A stretch of DNA of 64,000 nucleotides from an uncultured Erythrobacter sp. (GCA_947500645.1 CANMSD010000003.1:432501-496500), one strand, 5' to 3'; positions 52,873 through 62,136 are shown, counted from the stretch's first letter. Translations and numbers: made by a program. The notes: a model not told the origin generated them from the sequence alone.

Positions 52873-53467
52873 TGAACAATTCCGTCAAAGTCATACGCCG
52901 GGCCAGATTGAGGATGATCGCAGCGGTCACGCCCCAGATTATATAACCTTCATATTCCATGCGGTAGTAAATCCGCTCTGCTCCCTGCCACATAGTTTTG
53001 TGTTCGGCATAGTTGGCGGGGTTGAACAAATGCGAAAGCGGGACTTCGAAATGGCTTTCCACTTCGCGCGGATCGGGCCTGATCGGCAGATCCGGAGGGA
53101 TAACGCCCAGCACCGGCGTAACATTGAAGCCTGTGCCGGTGTGGTAAATGTCGCTTGTGCCGATGATCTGAACCTGAGCCGGGTCAATGGCCAGTTCCTC
53201 ATGCGTTTCGCGCAGGGCCGCTTGAACGGCATCTTCACCAGGTTCCAGCTTCCCGCCGGGGAAGGCAACCTGGCCGGGATGCTTTTCCATGCTGTCCGGT
53301 CGCTGCGTCAGGATCACGCCCGGTTGCGGCCGGTCGGTAAGCGCAATCAGTACAGCTGCCGGACGCGGGTTAGGATCGGCAAACTGCTTGTCTGTCAGCA
53401 GGCCTTCCAGCTCTCTGCCGTGACCCTCGTCAAAAATGCGTGAGATTCGCTCGACAAGAGTGCTCAT
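52865..53467 (-). CDS. CoA pyrophosphatase-like Nudix hydrolase
   Basis: 200 residues. The Nudix box GGKLEPGEDAVQAALRETHE-EL (about 70-93) is complete, and LTQRPDSMEKHPGQVAFPGG is the NudL/CoA-specific UPF0035-like extension. Such enzymes split CoA or its derivatives into 3',5'-ADP and phosphopantetheine. It is in the operon DUF1285-nudL-cca, with ATGA and 8-bp overlaps. Confidence 0.88.
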   Translation of the reverse strand: MSTLVERISRIFDEGHGRELEGLLTDKQFADPNPRPAAVLIALTDRPQPGVILTQRPDSMEKHPGQVAFPGGKLEPGEDAVQAALRETHEELAIDPAQVQIIGTSDIYHTGTGFNVTPVLGVIPPDLPIRPDPREVESHFEVPLSHLFNPANYAEHKTMWQGAERIYYRMEYEGYIIWGVTAAIILNLARRMTLTELFNG

Positions 53468-54012
53468 GCGGGCAGCAGCGAGAAGGTCTCGCCCGCGCTT
53501 TCGACCGTCCAGTCCTCACCGCGTGCCATCGCGATGTCGGCCAATTGGGCATAGGTCGAGCGGTTGAGTCGCGCTTCGCAGCCGCGCCGGACGTGGATGT
53601 AGATCGCAGGGGTTTCCGCGTCGCCCGCCGCGCGCAAGGCGTGGTCTGGACTTGCGATCACCAGCTCATCGGTGTTTAGGCGAAAGGCCAGACCGCCATC
53701 GCGCTCGGCGCAGTCGGTGGCGATAAAGGCCGCGTCTTCAACCTCGATGCTGAGTTTTTCAAACGGGCTGACAAGGAAGTGCTGGCCGGTTCGATCACGG
53801 GTGAGCAAGCCGGAGAAAGCCCGCACCATCGCCTCGCGCCGGATCGGATCACCATCGTGGTACCATGTGCCGTCGGCGGCAATACGCATCCGGCTGTCGC
53901 CCAGTTTTTCCGGCGCCCATCCTTCGACCGGAGGCAATTTGCGCGCGGCAACCTGTTCTGCGATTTGCGCGAGCGTCAGGTCAGCGAGATATGGGGGCGG
54001 TTCGTAAGGCAT
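53464..54012 (-). CDS. DUF1285 family protein
   Basis: 182 residues. LADLTLAQIAEQVAARKLPP and the core IAADGTWYHDGDPIRREAMV are the DUF1285 signatures, followed by FLVSPFEKLSIEVEDAAFIA. No signal peptide, membrane segment or catalytic motif; the family has unknown function and is usually next to nudL and cca in Alphaproteobacteria, as here (ATGA overlap with nudL). It is the first gene of the operon. Confidence 0.88.
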   Translation of the reverse strand: MPYEPPPYLADLTLAQIAEQVAARKLPPVEGWAPEKLGDSRMRIAADGTWYHDGDPIRREAMVRAFSGLLTRDRTGQHFLVSPFEKLSIEVEDAAFIATDCAERDGGLAFRLNTDELVIASPDHALRAAGDAETPAIYIHVRRGCEARLNRSTYAQLADIAMARGEDWTVESAGETFSLLPA

Positions 54013-54039
54013 TTACAGAGTTGCGATGCCAGATGCCGG

Positions 54040-54594
54040 TCACTTCGCCAAGTCTGCGCTATTACTTGACCCACTAAAACTCCCCCACGGACCGAGGTTG
54101 CCTTTGTCAGGCAGCACGGCGGGGTTGTCACACCGCACCAGCAAACGCGCGGGATCGTTTGGGCCGGGCGCACGCCATCCGCCGGTCGGCTCGGCGGAAA
54201 AACCCCATTGTCCATAGTATGGAGCGTCGCCGATCAACACTTGCGGCAAAGTCGGCGAAGTGCCGCTGGTCTGGTCGATAGCATCGAGACTGGCGACCAT
54301 CATCGCTTTGCCAAAACCTTCGCCTTGCTGGTCCTGCAAGACTGCAACAGGCCCGACCATGAGTAACGGATAGTTGCGTCCCTCCGGATCGGTCAGCGCG
54401 ACCGGCCACACCTGGATCGTACCGACCAACATGTCGTCATCGTCAAGCGCAGCGAAGCTTAGCGCTTCGAGCCAGTCCATGCCTTCGCGGATGCGGTAGG
54501 CCGTGCGCGCATATCGATCCTCGCCAAAGACGCGGTCGAGCAGCTGCTCGATCATCGCGGGGTCGACCGCGGCGAGGGGTATGAGTGTGGCCAT
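54040..54594 (-). CDS. GNAT family N-acetyltransferase
   Basis: 184 residues. RYARTAYRIREGMDWLEALS, MVGPVAVLQDQQGEGFGKAM contains the acetyl-CoA loop (Q-x-x-G-x-G/A form QQGEGFGKA), and VLIGDAPYYGQWGFSAEP is the YjhQ-type C-terminus. The substrate is unknown, small amine or protein. It ends 27 bp before DUF1285 on the same strand and may be in the same unit. Confidence 0.85.
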   Translation of the reverse strand: MATLIPLAAVDPAMIEQLLDRVFGEDRYARTAYRIREGMDWLEALSFAALDDDDMLVGTIQVWPVALTDPEGRNYPLLMVGPVAVLQDQQGEGFGKAMMVASLDAIDQTSGTSPTLPQVLIGDAPYYGQWGFSAEPTGGWRAPGPNDPARLLVRCDNPAVLPDKGNLGPWGSFSGSSNSADLAK

Positions 54595-54624
54595 CGGCGC
54601 GCGCGTTAGTCTGTTTTTACGAGG

Positions 54625-54743
54625 CCCTCAAGCGCCGGGCGCGAGCCATCCGGCTCGTTTGCTCGCTTGGCTTTCCTCGCTCATGCGATTGAAGATCGCA
54701 TCGCTGCGGGCGGCCAGGCGGCCTTGCGGTCGCTCCGCGACCG
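54625..54743. repeat. Dispersed intergenic repeat, copy 5
   Basis: Starts CCTCAAGCGCCGGGCGC as copy 3, then the hairpin CGAGCC (54642-54647) ATCC GGCTCG (54652-54657). Then CCTCGCTCATGCGAT-TGAAG-ATCGCA and CGCTGCGGGCGGCC match the reverse of copy 6, and GGCCTTGCGGTCGC / GCGACCG follow. It fills the gap between the acetyltransferase and sugar dehydrogenase genes (178 bp). Confidence 0.85.
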
Positions 54744-54772
54744 ATTAGCGCGCCGGTGGTCGAGGATCCCCC

Positions 54773-55948
54773 TTATTCAGGCATAACCTTCAGCAGTTTG
54801 CCGCCTTCGCCGTCTTCGATCAGCCAAATCGCGCCGTCCGGCCCTTGCTCGATCCCGCGAATGCGATTGCCGAAATCGTAGCGTGCAATCTCAGTGGCTG
54901 TTTCGCCATCAATCTCGACATGGACGATACCTTGTGCGGCGAGCCCTGCCATCAGCGGATCGCCCTTCCACGCAGGGAAGGCATCGCCGGTGTAGAACAG
55001 GAAGTCACCCGGTGCGATCACCGGGGTCCAGCCGATGGCTGCGGTTTTGAACTCAGGCTGCGTCGAGTGATCGGGGATTGGATCACCGCTGTAGTGGTCA
55101 CCGTCTGACACGGTTGGCCAGCCGTAATTGGCCGCCTGCTCAACCTTGTTGAATTCGTCACCGCCAGCCGGGCCATGCTCCAGATCCCACAATTGCCCGT
55201 CGGGATCGAAACCGAGGCCGAGAACATTGCGGTGACCATAAGACCAGATTTCGGACTGCACTGCGCCCTCATCGGCGAACGGATTGCCTTCCGCTGGCGT
55301 GCCATCGAGATTCAGGCGCACGACCGTGCCGAGGTTGTTGGTGTTGTCCTGTGCCGGCTCCAGCTCCTGCCGGTCGCCGCTTGAGACGAACAGATATTGT
55401 TCATCGGGCGAAACCGCGATGCGGTGCGAATAATGTCCGCGCTTGCCGGTCTTGAGCGATTGCCGCCAGATCACTTCGAGGCCGTCTATGTTGCAAGCAT
55501 CTGCCTCTTCGCAGACCAGAGTGCCACGGCCAACGACCGCGCCGCGCGTATCGCCATCGCCAGCTTCCGCCCAGCTTAGGTAGATCGTCCGTCGATCAAG
55601 CGTATCGCTCGCTTCAGAAGGCAGAAAAGCGACATCGCCAAGTCCGCCCTGACCACCATAATCTACATCCGGAAGTCCCGTAACTGTCCCGAGCCGTCCG
55701 CTCGCGGTGTCGACGAAGCGCATCGTGCCAGCCTTCTCAGTGAGAAACACGGCTTCTGTACCCGGAGCAAAGGCTATCGCCCAAGGCTCATTGAATTCGC
55801 CCATCTCTTCGACGGTGTAGGCTACGTTGGCTGCATCAGCGCCATCGACTGGTTCGACCACGCTTTCCCCAGAAGTTGCGTTGCCGCAGCTTGCTAGCGC
55901 GAAAGCAGGGATGAATAGGGTGGGTGCGAGCTTGGAAATTTTCATCAT
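54773..55948 (-). CDS. PQQ-dependent sugar dehydrogenase (soluble GDH-like), lipoprotein
   Basis: 391 residues from the first of two ATGs (55948 or 55945). Signal peptide with lipobox ALAS-C, then a six-blade beta-propeller: PWAIAFAPGTEAVFLTEKAG, YGGQGGLGDVAFLPSEAS, GHYSHRIAVSPDEQYLFVSS, IWSYGHRNVLGLGFDPDGQL, and EHGPAGGDEFNKVEQAANYG match PQQ-dependent aldose dehydrogenases such as YliI. It oxidises sugars in the periplasm if PQQ is available; PQQ synthesis is not in the window. The start interlocks with rnhB in CATG. Confidence 0.9.
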   Translation of the reverse strand: MMKISKLAPTLFIPAFALASCGNATSGESVVEPVDGADAANVAYTVEEMGEFNEPWAIAFAPGTEAVFLTEKAGTMRFVDTASGRLGTVTGLPDVDYGGQGGLGDVAFLPSEASDTLDRRTIYLSWAEAGDGDTRGAVVGRGTLVCEEADACNIDGLEVIWRQSLKTGKRGHYSHRIAVSPDEQYLFVSSGDRQELEPAQDNTNNLGTVVRLNLDGTPAEGNPFADEGAVQSEIWSYGHRNVLGLGFDPDGQLWDLEHGPAGGDEFNKVEQAANYGWPTVSDGDHYSGDPIPDHSTQPEFKTAAIGWTPVIAPGDFLFYTGDAFPAWKGDPLMAGLAAQGIVHVEIDGETATEIARYDFGNRIRGIEQGPDGAIWLIEDGEGGKLLKVMPE

Positions 55949-56585
55949 GTTGTGTGGAACTCCCAAAGACGGAATTTGTGCCCTTGAAATCGCGCAAAAT
56001 GGCGCGGTGATTGGCGTTGATGAAGCGGGTCGTGGCCCGCTGGCTGGTCCGGTAGTGGCGGGGGCGGTCGTGCTTGGCAAGTCTGCACCTGAAGGTCTGG
56101 CGGATTCCAAAGTGCTTTCATCGAAAAAACGCGCCGTGCTGGATGAGCAAATTCGCGTGAGCTGCGCGTGGGCTGTCGGGGTGATTGAGCCACCGCAAAT
56201 CGACGAGATCAACATTCTGCAAGCGACCATGCAGGCGATGACCGAGGCAACCGAGCGGCTCGCGGCGGCGCTGAAATGCGCAATCGGTGAAGTGATCATT
56301 GATGGCAATATGACCCCCGAAGGACGACGCGATGGCTGGCGCTGGCCAGCGCGCGCGATCGTTGGCGGGGACGGTAGCGAGGCGGCGATCTCGGCTGCAT
56401 CTATTGTCGCGAAGGAATGGCGCGACCGGATCATGATCGCTGCGGCTGAAGCTCATCCCCATTACGGTTGGGAGCGGAACAAAGGTTATGGCTCGGCTGA
56501 GCACATGGAGGCGTTGCGCAAACATGGGCCCACACCGCTACACCGATTCAGTTTTGCACCTGTTGCGCAAGCAAACCTTTTGTGA
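55947..56585 (+). CDS. rnhB: Ribonuclease HII
   Basis: 212 residues from the ATG at 55947. GAVIGVDEAGRGPLAGPVVA holds the DEG catalytic motif, followed by LADSKVLSSKKR and AISAASIVAKEWRDRIM. It removes RNA from DNA-RNA hybrids and single ribonucleotides. Residues 1-20 are not conserved in family members, and there is no good ribosome site. The start ATG shares CATG with the sugar dehydrogenase on the other strand. It is followed by a Ca/Na antiporter 33 bp later. Confidence 0.93.
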   Translation: MLCGTPKDGICALEIAQNGAVIGVDEAGRGPLAGPVVAGAVVLGKSAPEGLADSKVLSSKKRAVLDEQIRVSCAWAVGVIEPPQIDEINILQATMQAMTEATERLAAALKCAIGEVIIDGNMTPEGRRDGWRWPARAIVGGDGSEAAISAASIVAKEWRDRIMIAAAEAHPHYGWERNKGYGSAEHMEALRKHGPTPLHRFSFAPVAQANLL

Positions 56586-56618
56586 AGCCCGCACGCTTGC
56601 CCTAAGCGCTCCAGTCCT

Positions 56619-57539
56619 ATGCTGAATGCGATTCTTTTAAGCCTTGGAGGGCTGGTGGGCCTTGCCATTGGCGGTGAGCTGTTGGTGCGAGGCGCAGTGG
56701 GCATTGCGCAGAAGCTTGGCGTCTCGACCCTGTTTACCGGTCTTGTGATCGTCGGTTTTGCCACGAGCATGCCGGAAATGGTTGCAAGTGTTCAGGCCGC
56801 GCTTGAGGGCTCACCGGGTATCGCCTGGGGCAACATTGTCGGTTCGAACCTTGCCAACACATTGTTGATCCTCGGCGCGACGGCGCTGTTGGCGCCAATC
56901 GCATTGTCAGGTGCCGGGCGGCGCGACGCGGTCGTGGCGCTGGGCGCGACTGTCATGCTTGCAGTCTTGGCTTATTCCCAGCTTGGCGCGCAATGGATCG
57001 GGGCCGTGTCGCTGGCCGCGATCGTCGTCTACATTGTTTGGCGTTACCGCCATCCTAGCGCCTCTATTGGTGACGAGGATGACGACGCTCCGCAGAATGG
57101 CGTGATCGCTGGAGTGTTGTTTGCGGTCGGCCTCGCGGTACTCGTGTTCAGCGGCCAGATACTTGTGACTGGCGCAATCGATCTTGCGACCCTGTTCGGT
57201 GTGAGCGAAACCGCCATTGGTTTAACCGTTGTGGCATTTGGGACGTCTCTGCCGGAGCTTGCCGCGTCGATTGCTGCGGCTTTGCGCGGGAAGTCAGGCC
57301 TGGCGATTGGTAATGTGGTCGGCTCGAACATTTACAACATCCTGCTGATCGGCGGAGCGACCATGAGTATCGCGCCCTTCGCGCTGCCGGAGAACCTTCT
57401 TGGGTTGCAAATGGGTCTGCTGATCGCGAGCGCAGTAACGCTGCTCGGCCTGTTGTGGTTCGCGAAGACGATAGGGCGCGTGATCGGCGCAGTTCTGCTC
57501 GCGGCCTTCCTCGGGAACGTGGTTTTGGTGCTGGTATGA
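56619..57539 (+). CDS. Calcium/sodium antiporter (CaCA family, YrbG-like)
   Basis: 306 residues, about ten transmembrane helices. The two alpha-repeats that form the ion site are ATSMPEMVASVQAALEGSPG-IAWGNIVGSNLANTLLILGA and GTSLPELAASIAAALRGKSG-LAIGNVVGSNIYNILLIGG, both with the conserved acidic and Asn/Ser residues. It exchanges Na+ (or H+) for Ca2+. Together with the sodium channel at 48.5 kb it suggests active sodium physiology. Confidence 0.92.
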   Translation: MLNAILLSLGGLVGLAIGGELLVRGAVGIAQKLGVSTLFTGLVIVGFATSMPEMVASVQAALEGSPGIAWGNIVGSNLANTLLILGATALLAPIALSGAGRRDAVVALGATVMLAVLAYSQLGAQWIGAVSLAAIVVYIVWRYRHPSASIGDEDDDAPQNGVIAGVLFAVGLAVLVFSGQILVTGAIDLATLFGVSETAIGLTVVAFGTSLPELAASIAAALRGKSGLAIGNVVGSNIYNILLIGGATMSIAPFALPENLLGLQMGLLIASAVTLLGLLWFAKTIGRVIGAVLLAAFLGNVVLVLV

Positions 57540-57553
57540 AGCTCTCACCCCAT

Positions 57554-57680
57554 CAGGCTTGGCCGTCGGCCCGCAGGGCCGCAATGGCCTTGTGCCCGCC
57601 CGCAGCGATGCGATCTTTGATCGCGTGAGCGAGGATATGGCGTTCGCGGATGCGAATGCGCGCAAAAGAGTCTTTTGCGT
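57554..57680. repeat. Dispersed intergenic repeat, copy 6
   Basis: In reverse it contains CCTCGCTCACGCGATCAAAG-ATCGC and ATCGCTGCGGGCGG as in copy 5. On the minus strand the hairpin GCATTCGC ATCC GCGAACGC (57659-57640, one G-U) is followed by CATATCCTC. It ends with the near-palindrome CGCAAAAGA-G-TCTTTTGCG (57661-57679). It lies downstream of the antiporter; 57690-57768 contains nothing I can support. Confidence 0.8.
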
Positions 57681-57768
57681 CACACCCCCTCTATCTCGGT
57701 TAAGCACTGCACTTTGAGACTCAATATATAGTGGGGCCTCGTTTCGTTCCGCTTCGAGTGCCCGCGCG

Positions 57769-57844
57769 CTAACCAATCGTTAACCATAATCCCCGATCAC
57801 ATTTGCCTTGACGTGGAGTCCGCTTGGACTCACCCTGTGGATAA
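57769..57844 (+). promoter_or_regulatory. ccrM promoter region: CtrA-like site, two GANTC sites and a DnaA box
   Basis: CTAA-N7-TTAAC (57769-57784) matches the CtrA full site TTAA-N7-TTAAC at all but the first base. GAGTC (57816-57820) and GACTC (57827-57831) are two sites for the encoded methyltransferase itself. TGTGGATAA (57836-57844) is a perfect DnaA box. All lie within 121 bp of the start codon. In Caulobacter the ccrM promoter is activated by CtrA and has GANTC sites, so cell-cycle control with feedback through methylation is likely. Confidence 0.7.
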
Positions 57845-57865
57845 CTTTGCGCTGTGTAAGCGTGA

Positions 57866-59062
<1,197 letters not shown>

Positions 59063-59157
59063 CAACAGCCCGCCGCACGGCCGCCGATTTCTGCAGCGTA
59101 GGTTCAGGTGACCCCCGCGATTTCTCGCGTGGGGGCGCAAACCAACGTGAGGAAATC

Positions 59158-59943
59158 ATGTATAAAGCTTTCAAACCTCTCGCCCTGACGGGCATCGTAT
59201 TTGGAGCACTCGCTGCGCCCGGTGCGGCGCTCGCCGACGGGCCCTACGTCGGTGTCAGCGGCGGGATCAGTCTGCCGAGCGACAGCCAAAACTCCGGCGA
59301 GTTCGATGCCGATGTGGCCGCGACAGCTGATTTTGATGCCATCCCTGCTGAAACACCGCTCGAATGGAACACTGATTTCGACAATGGCTTGGCGCTTAGC
59401 GGCCAAGTTGGATACGCATTCGAGAACGGCTTCCGCGTAGAGTTGGAAGGCGCCTTTTCCGAATATGATGTGTCGGGCCATTCCGGCCTGACGGTTGGTG
59501 GAGCAGACCTTGATGGCACTGATGTTGCGGTGCTGACTCGCGGTGCGGCCGATGCCGCCAACCCGACCGTTGGCACGGTAATCGCCGACGGGCAGGGCAA
59601 GGTCACCAATTTCGGCCTGTTCGGAAACGTATTCTACGACATCAAGACAGGCGGCGCATTCAAGCCCTACATTGGCGCAGGGCTTGGCTATCAATGGGTC
59701 GATGCCGAGTTCACCCCGTCTGGCGTGGATGTCGCCGATGATGACGATGGCGGTGTCGCCTATCAATTGATGGCGGGTGCTGCGTTCGAATTGTCTGACC
59801 GCGCCGAGGTGTTCGGCCAGTACACATATCGCGCCAATACTGAGGATGCGGATGTAGATCTCAACTTGGTCCCGGCGACGCTCGGTATCGAGTCCGAGCA
59901 ATCGATTGTCTCGGCCGGCGTTCGCTTCAAATTTGGCGGCTAA
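59158..59943 (+). CDS. Outer-membrane beta-barrel protein (OmpA/Omp25-like)
   Basis: 261 residues; start follows GAGGAA. Signal peptide (MYKAFKPLALTGIVFGALAA to ALA-D), then GPYVGVSGGISLPSDS and alternating polar/hydrophobic strands, YDIKTGGAFKPYIGAGLGYQ, and a C-terminal aromatic strand ending SAGVRFKFGG, as needed for BAM recognition. An acidic loop (about 175-186, DVADDDDGG) is notable. Pore or adhesin function is unknown. A terminator follows. Confidence 0.87.
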   Translation: MYKAFKPLALTGIVFGALAAPGAALADGPYVGVSGGISLPSDSQNSGEFDADVAATADFDAIPAETPLEWNTDFDNGLALSGQVGYAFENGFRVELEGAFSEYDVSGHSGLTVGGADLDGTDVAVLTRGAADAANPTVGTVIADGQGKVTNFGLFGNVFYDIKTGGAFKPYIGAGLGYQWVDAEFTPSGVDVADDDDGGVAYQLMAGAAFELSDRAEVFGQYTYRANTEDADVDLNLVPATLGIESEQSIVSAGVRFKFGG

Positions 59944-59967
59944 GCCTGGCACGCTAAATGTAATGAG

Positions 59968-59997
59968 GGGCCGTACCGTTTTGGTGCGGCCCTTTTT
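59968..59997 (+). terminator. Terminator after the first outer-membrane protein
   Basis: GGGCCGTACC pairs with GGTGCGGCCC (59968-59992) through a short T-rich loop, followed by TTTTT (59993-59997), 25 bp after the stop. Standard Rho-independent form. Confidence 0.9.
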
Positions 59998-60059
59998 CTG
60001 TGCGCTGGATGCACCGCAAGACTTCCCGCTGGAAGAATTGCGGCTTATCTCGCTCGGTC

Positions 60060-61175
60060 ATGAGTGAGAGCATCTATATTCGCCCGATCGGCTTCGCGCC
60101 TGGACCGCAACACGAGGATGGTCAGGCGATCCGGCTTGCGGGCTCGATGGTCTATGCCAGCCGCTTTGCGTGCATTGTTCGCGATGGAACTGACGTCGTC
60201 GCGCGCCACCTTTTCGGTGCTGGCGAGGCCGAGAGTGTGTTTGCTCAGCTCGGCAGCGATCTCGAAATTGAAGCGCAGAGCCAGTGGGCTAATCTGCAAA
60301 AGGTGCATGCGCCGATCACTTTGGGAGAGCGGACGGTCCGTCTGGACCAGCCGCAGATCATGGGCATTCTCAATGTAACGCCGGACAGCTTCTCCGATGG
60401 TGGCGAGTTCCTGGAAAAGCACGATGTGGGCCGCGCCCATGCTTCCGCCATGCTCGAAGCGGGCGCGAGCATCATCGACATTGGCGGGGAAAGCACTCGC
60501 CCCGGCGCGGCGGCGACCTGGGAAGGGGATGAAAAGGAACGCGTACTTCCGGCGGTCGAATATTGCGCGAGTATGGGCGCTGCGATCAGCATCGACACTC
60601 GGCGCGCAGGCGTGCTCGAGGCCGCGCTTCAGGCGGGTGCTCACGCGGCGAACGATGTCTCGGCCATGCGATACGATCCGCGCACCGCGGAACTGGTAGC
60701 AGGCGCGCAATGCCCGGTGATCCTGATGCATGCTCCGGGCAGCGGCGACGACCTACACGACAATGCCGACTACTCGGATATCGTGCTCGACGTGTTCGAT
60801 TTCCTGAAAGAGGTGCGCGCCAATGCGATTGCGGCAGGTATTGCTGAAGACAAGATCATTCTCGATCCCGGCATCGGCTTCGGCAAAAGCCTGACGGATA
60901 ATCTTGCTCTGCTCAACGCTCTACCGCTGCTGCATGCGCTGGGTTCACCCCTGCTGCTGGGTGTCAGTCGCAAGCGGATGATCGGCGCGCTGTCTAACGA
61001 GGTGGACGCGCATCAGCGGCTTGGTGGCTCGTTAGCGCTGGCGACGCTTGGCATGGATGCAGGCGTTCATATCCTCCGAGTGCACGACGTTGCCGAGAGC
61101 GTTCAGGCGCGCAATGTCTGGCGCGGGATGCGGGATTCTGCGTTGACCGACTTTTCGCAAATGCCGCCACTGTGA
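60060..61175 (+). CDS. folP: Dihydropteroate synthase with an N-terminal extension
   Basis: 371 residues from the ATG at 60060. The DHPS barrel starts at PQIMGILNVTPDSFSDGG (about 98) with DIGGESTRPGA, then ISIDTRRAGVLEAAL and PVILMHAPGSGDDLHDN, and IILDPGIGFGKSLTDNL and LLLGVSRKRMIG. It joins p-aminobenzoate to dihydropterin pyrophosphate in folate synthesis and is the sulfonamide target. The first 95 residues are a separate domain not found in E. coli FolP, seen in some Alphaproteobacteria. glmM and ftsH, its common partners, are absent. Confidence 0.93.
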   Translation: MSESIYIRPIGFAPGPQHEDGQAIRLAGSMVYASRFACIVRDGTDVVARHLFGAGEAESVFAQLGSDLEIEAQSQWANLQKVHAPITLGERTVRLDQPQIMGILNVTPDSFSDGGEFLEKHDVGRAHASAMLEAGASIIDIGGESTRPGAAATWEGDEKERVLPAVEYCASMGAAISIDTRRAGVLEAALQAGAHAANDVSAMRYDPRTAELVAGAQCPVILMHAPGSGDDLHDNADYSDIVLDVFDFLKEVRANAIAAGIAEDKIILDPGIGFGKSLTDNLALLNALPLLHALGSPLLLGVSRKRMIGALSNEVDAHQRLGGSLALATLGMDAGVHILRVHDVAESVQARNVWRGMRDSALTDFSQMPPL

Positions 61176-61274
61176 ATCGCATCAGAAGAACCGCAATTTT
61201 TGGCGGCTTGTAACCAATCGAAGCTGGCTCACGAAACGCAGGGTACCCCCAACGTAAACAAGGTCAGTACCCCC

Positions 61275-62048
61275 ATGACTATCAAGATTACCCCGCGCGC
61301 TCTTGCGATCGCGCTTGCCATTCCCGCATTCGCCGTCGCTGCGCCGGCCGCCGCACAATCCGACGATTTTGAACCTGAAGGCGGGTTCTATGTATCGGTT
61401 CAGGCAGGTGTGACTTCGCCAAGTGACGAGACGTTTACGGGCGTTCAAGACCCACAAGGCGTGTCCCCAGGCGTTGCTGGCGCTCCTGCCAGTGTCGAAG
61501 TCGAATATGACGAGGATTTCGTTGGCACTGTCGCCGTCGGCTACCGCATTCCCAAGCGCATTTTCGGACTGTTTCAGCCGAGCGTAGAAGTCGAATATTC
61601 ATATGCCGAGGCCGATGTTAGCGGTGGCAGCTTCAACGGTGGCAACCAAATCTTCGGCGGATCTAGCGAGGTCAACACCTTCTCGATCAATTATCAGTCC
61701 GACATTCGCTGGTCGGAAAATCAGCGCATCATTCCATTCTGGGGCGGCGGCGTTGGCCTTGCAGACGTGGAGCCGGGTGTAGCCTATTTCCCCGACAATG
61801 GCGTCGCGACCGCTCCGACATTTGCGGTCACGCGTTCGGATCGTGGTTTTTCGCTGCAGAGCAATGTCGGCCTGCAATTCGTGCTGACCGACAATATCGA
61901 GCTACAAGGCCGCGTGCGTTATCAGCGCGTCACCGGCCTCGACTTCGAGCGCACTTTTGTCGGGGGAGGCGCGAGTGCTTTCAATGCCGATCTTGAAGGT
62001 AATTTCGAGACCGTGAGCTTCCTAGCAGGTGTTCGTTACCGCTTCTGA
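61275..62048 (+). CDS. Outer-membrane beta-barrel protein
   Basis: 257 residues. Signal peptide (MTIKITPRALAIALAIPAFA to AAA-Q), then EPEGGFYVSVQAGVTSPSDE, GYRIPKRIFGLFQPSVEVEY and a final NFETVSFLAGVRYRF strand ending in F. It is related in layout to the barrel at 59.2 kb (both start with G-x-Y-V-x-V then SPSD/LPSD) and may be a paralogue. Role unknown; a terminator follows. Confidence 0.85.
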   Translation: MTIKITPRALAIALAIPAFAVAAPAAAQSDDFEPEGGFYVSVQAGVTSPSDETFTGVQDPQGVSPGVAGAPASVEVEYDEDFVGTVAVGYRIPKRIFGLFQPSVEVEYSYAEADVSGGSFNGGNQIFGGSSEVNTFSINYQSDIRWSENQRIIPFWGGGVGLADVEPGVAYFPDNGVATAPTFAVTRSDRGFSLQSNVGLQFVLTDNIELQGRVRYQRVTGLDFERTFVGGGASAFNADLEGNFETVSFLAGVRYRF

Positions 62049-62099
62049 TGAGCTGTGCGGGCGTGTGCTCGCACACAAAGAGCCAACCGATCTGGCAAC

Positions 62100-62136
62100 A
62101 AATTCCCCCTCGGGCTGTGGCTGGAGGGGGAATTTT
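62100..62136 (+). terminator. Terminator after the second outer-membrane protein
   Basis: AAATTCCCCCTC (62100-62111) pairs perfectly with GAGGGGGAATTT (62124-62135), 12 bp, followed by TTGTTT. It lies 52 bp after the stop. Confidence 0.85.

Noticed and set aside
57836..57844. DnaA box as part of a replication origin
   Set aside because: Only one perfect box with no cluster, no AT-rich unwinding region and no origin-type neighbours; a promoter site of ccrM is more likely.
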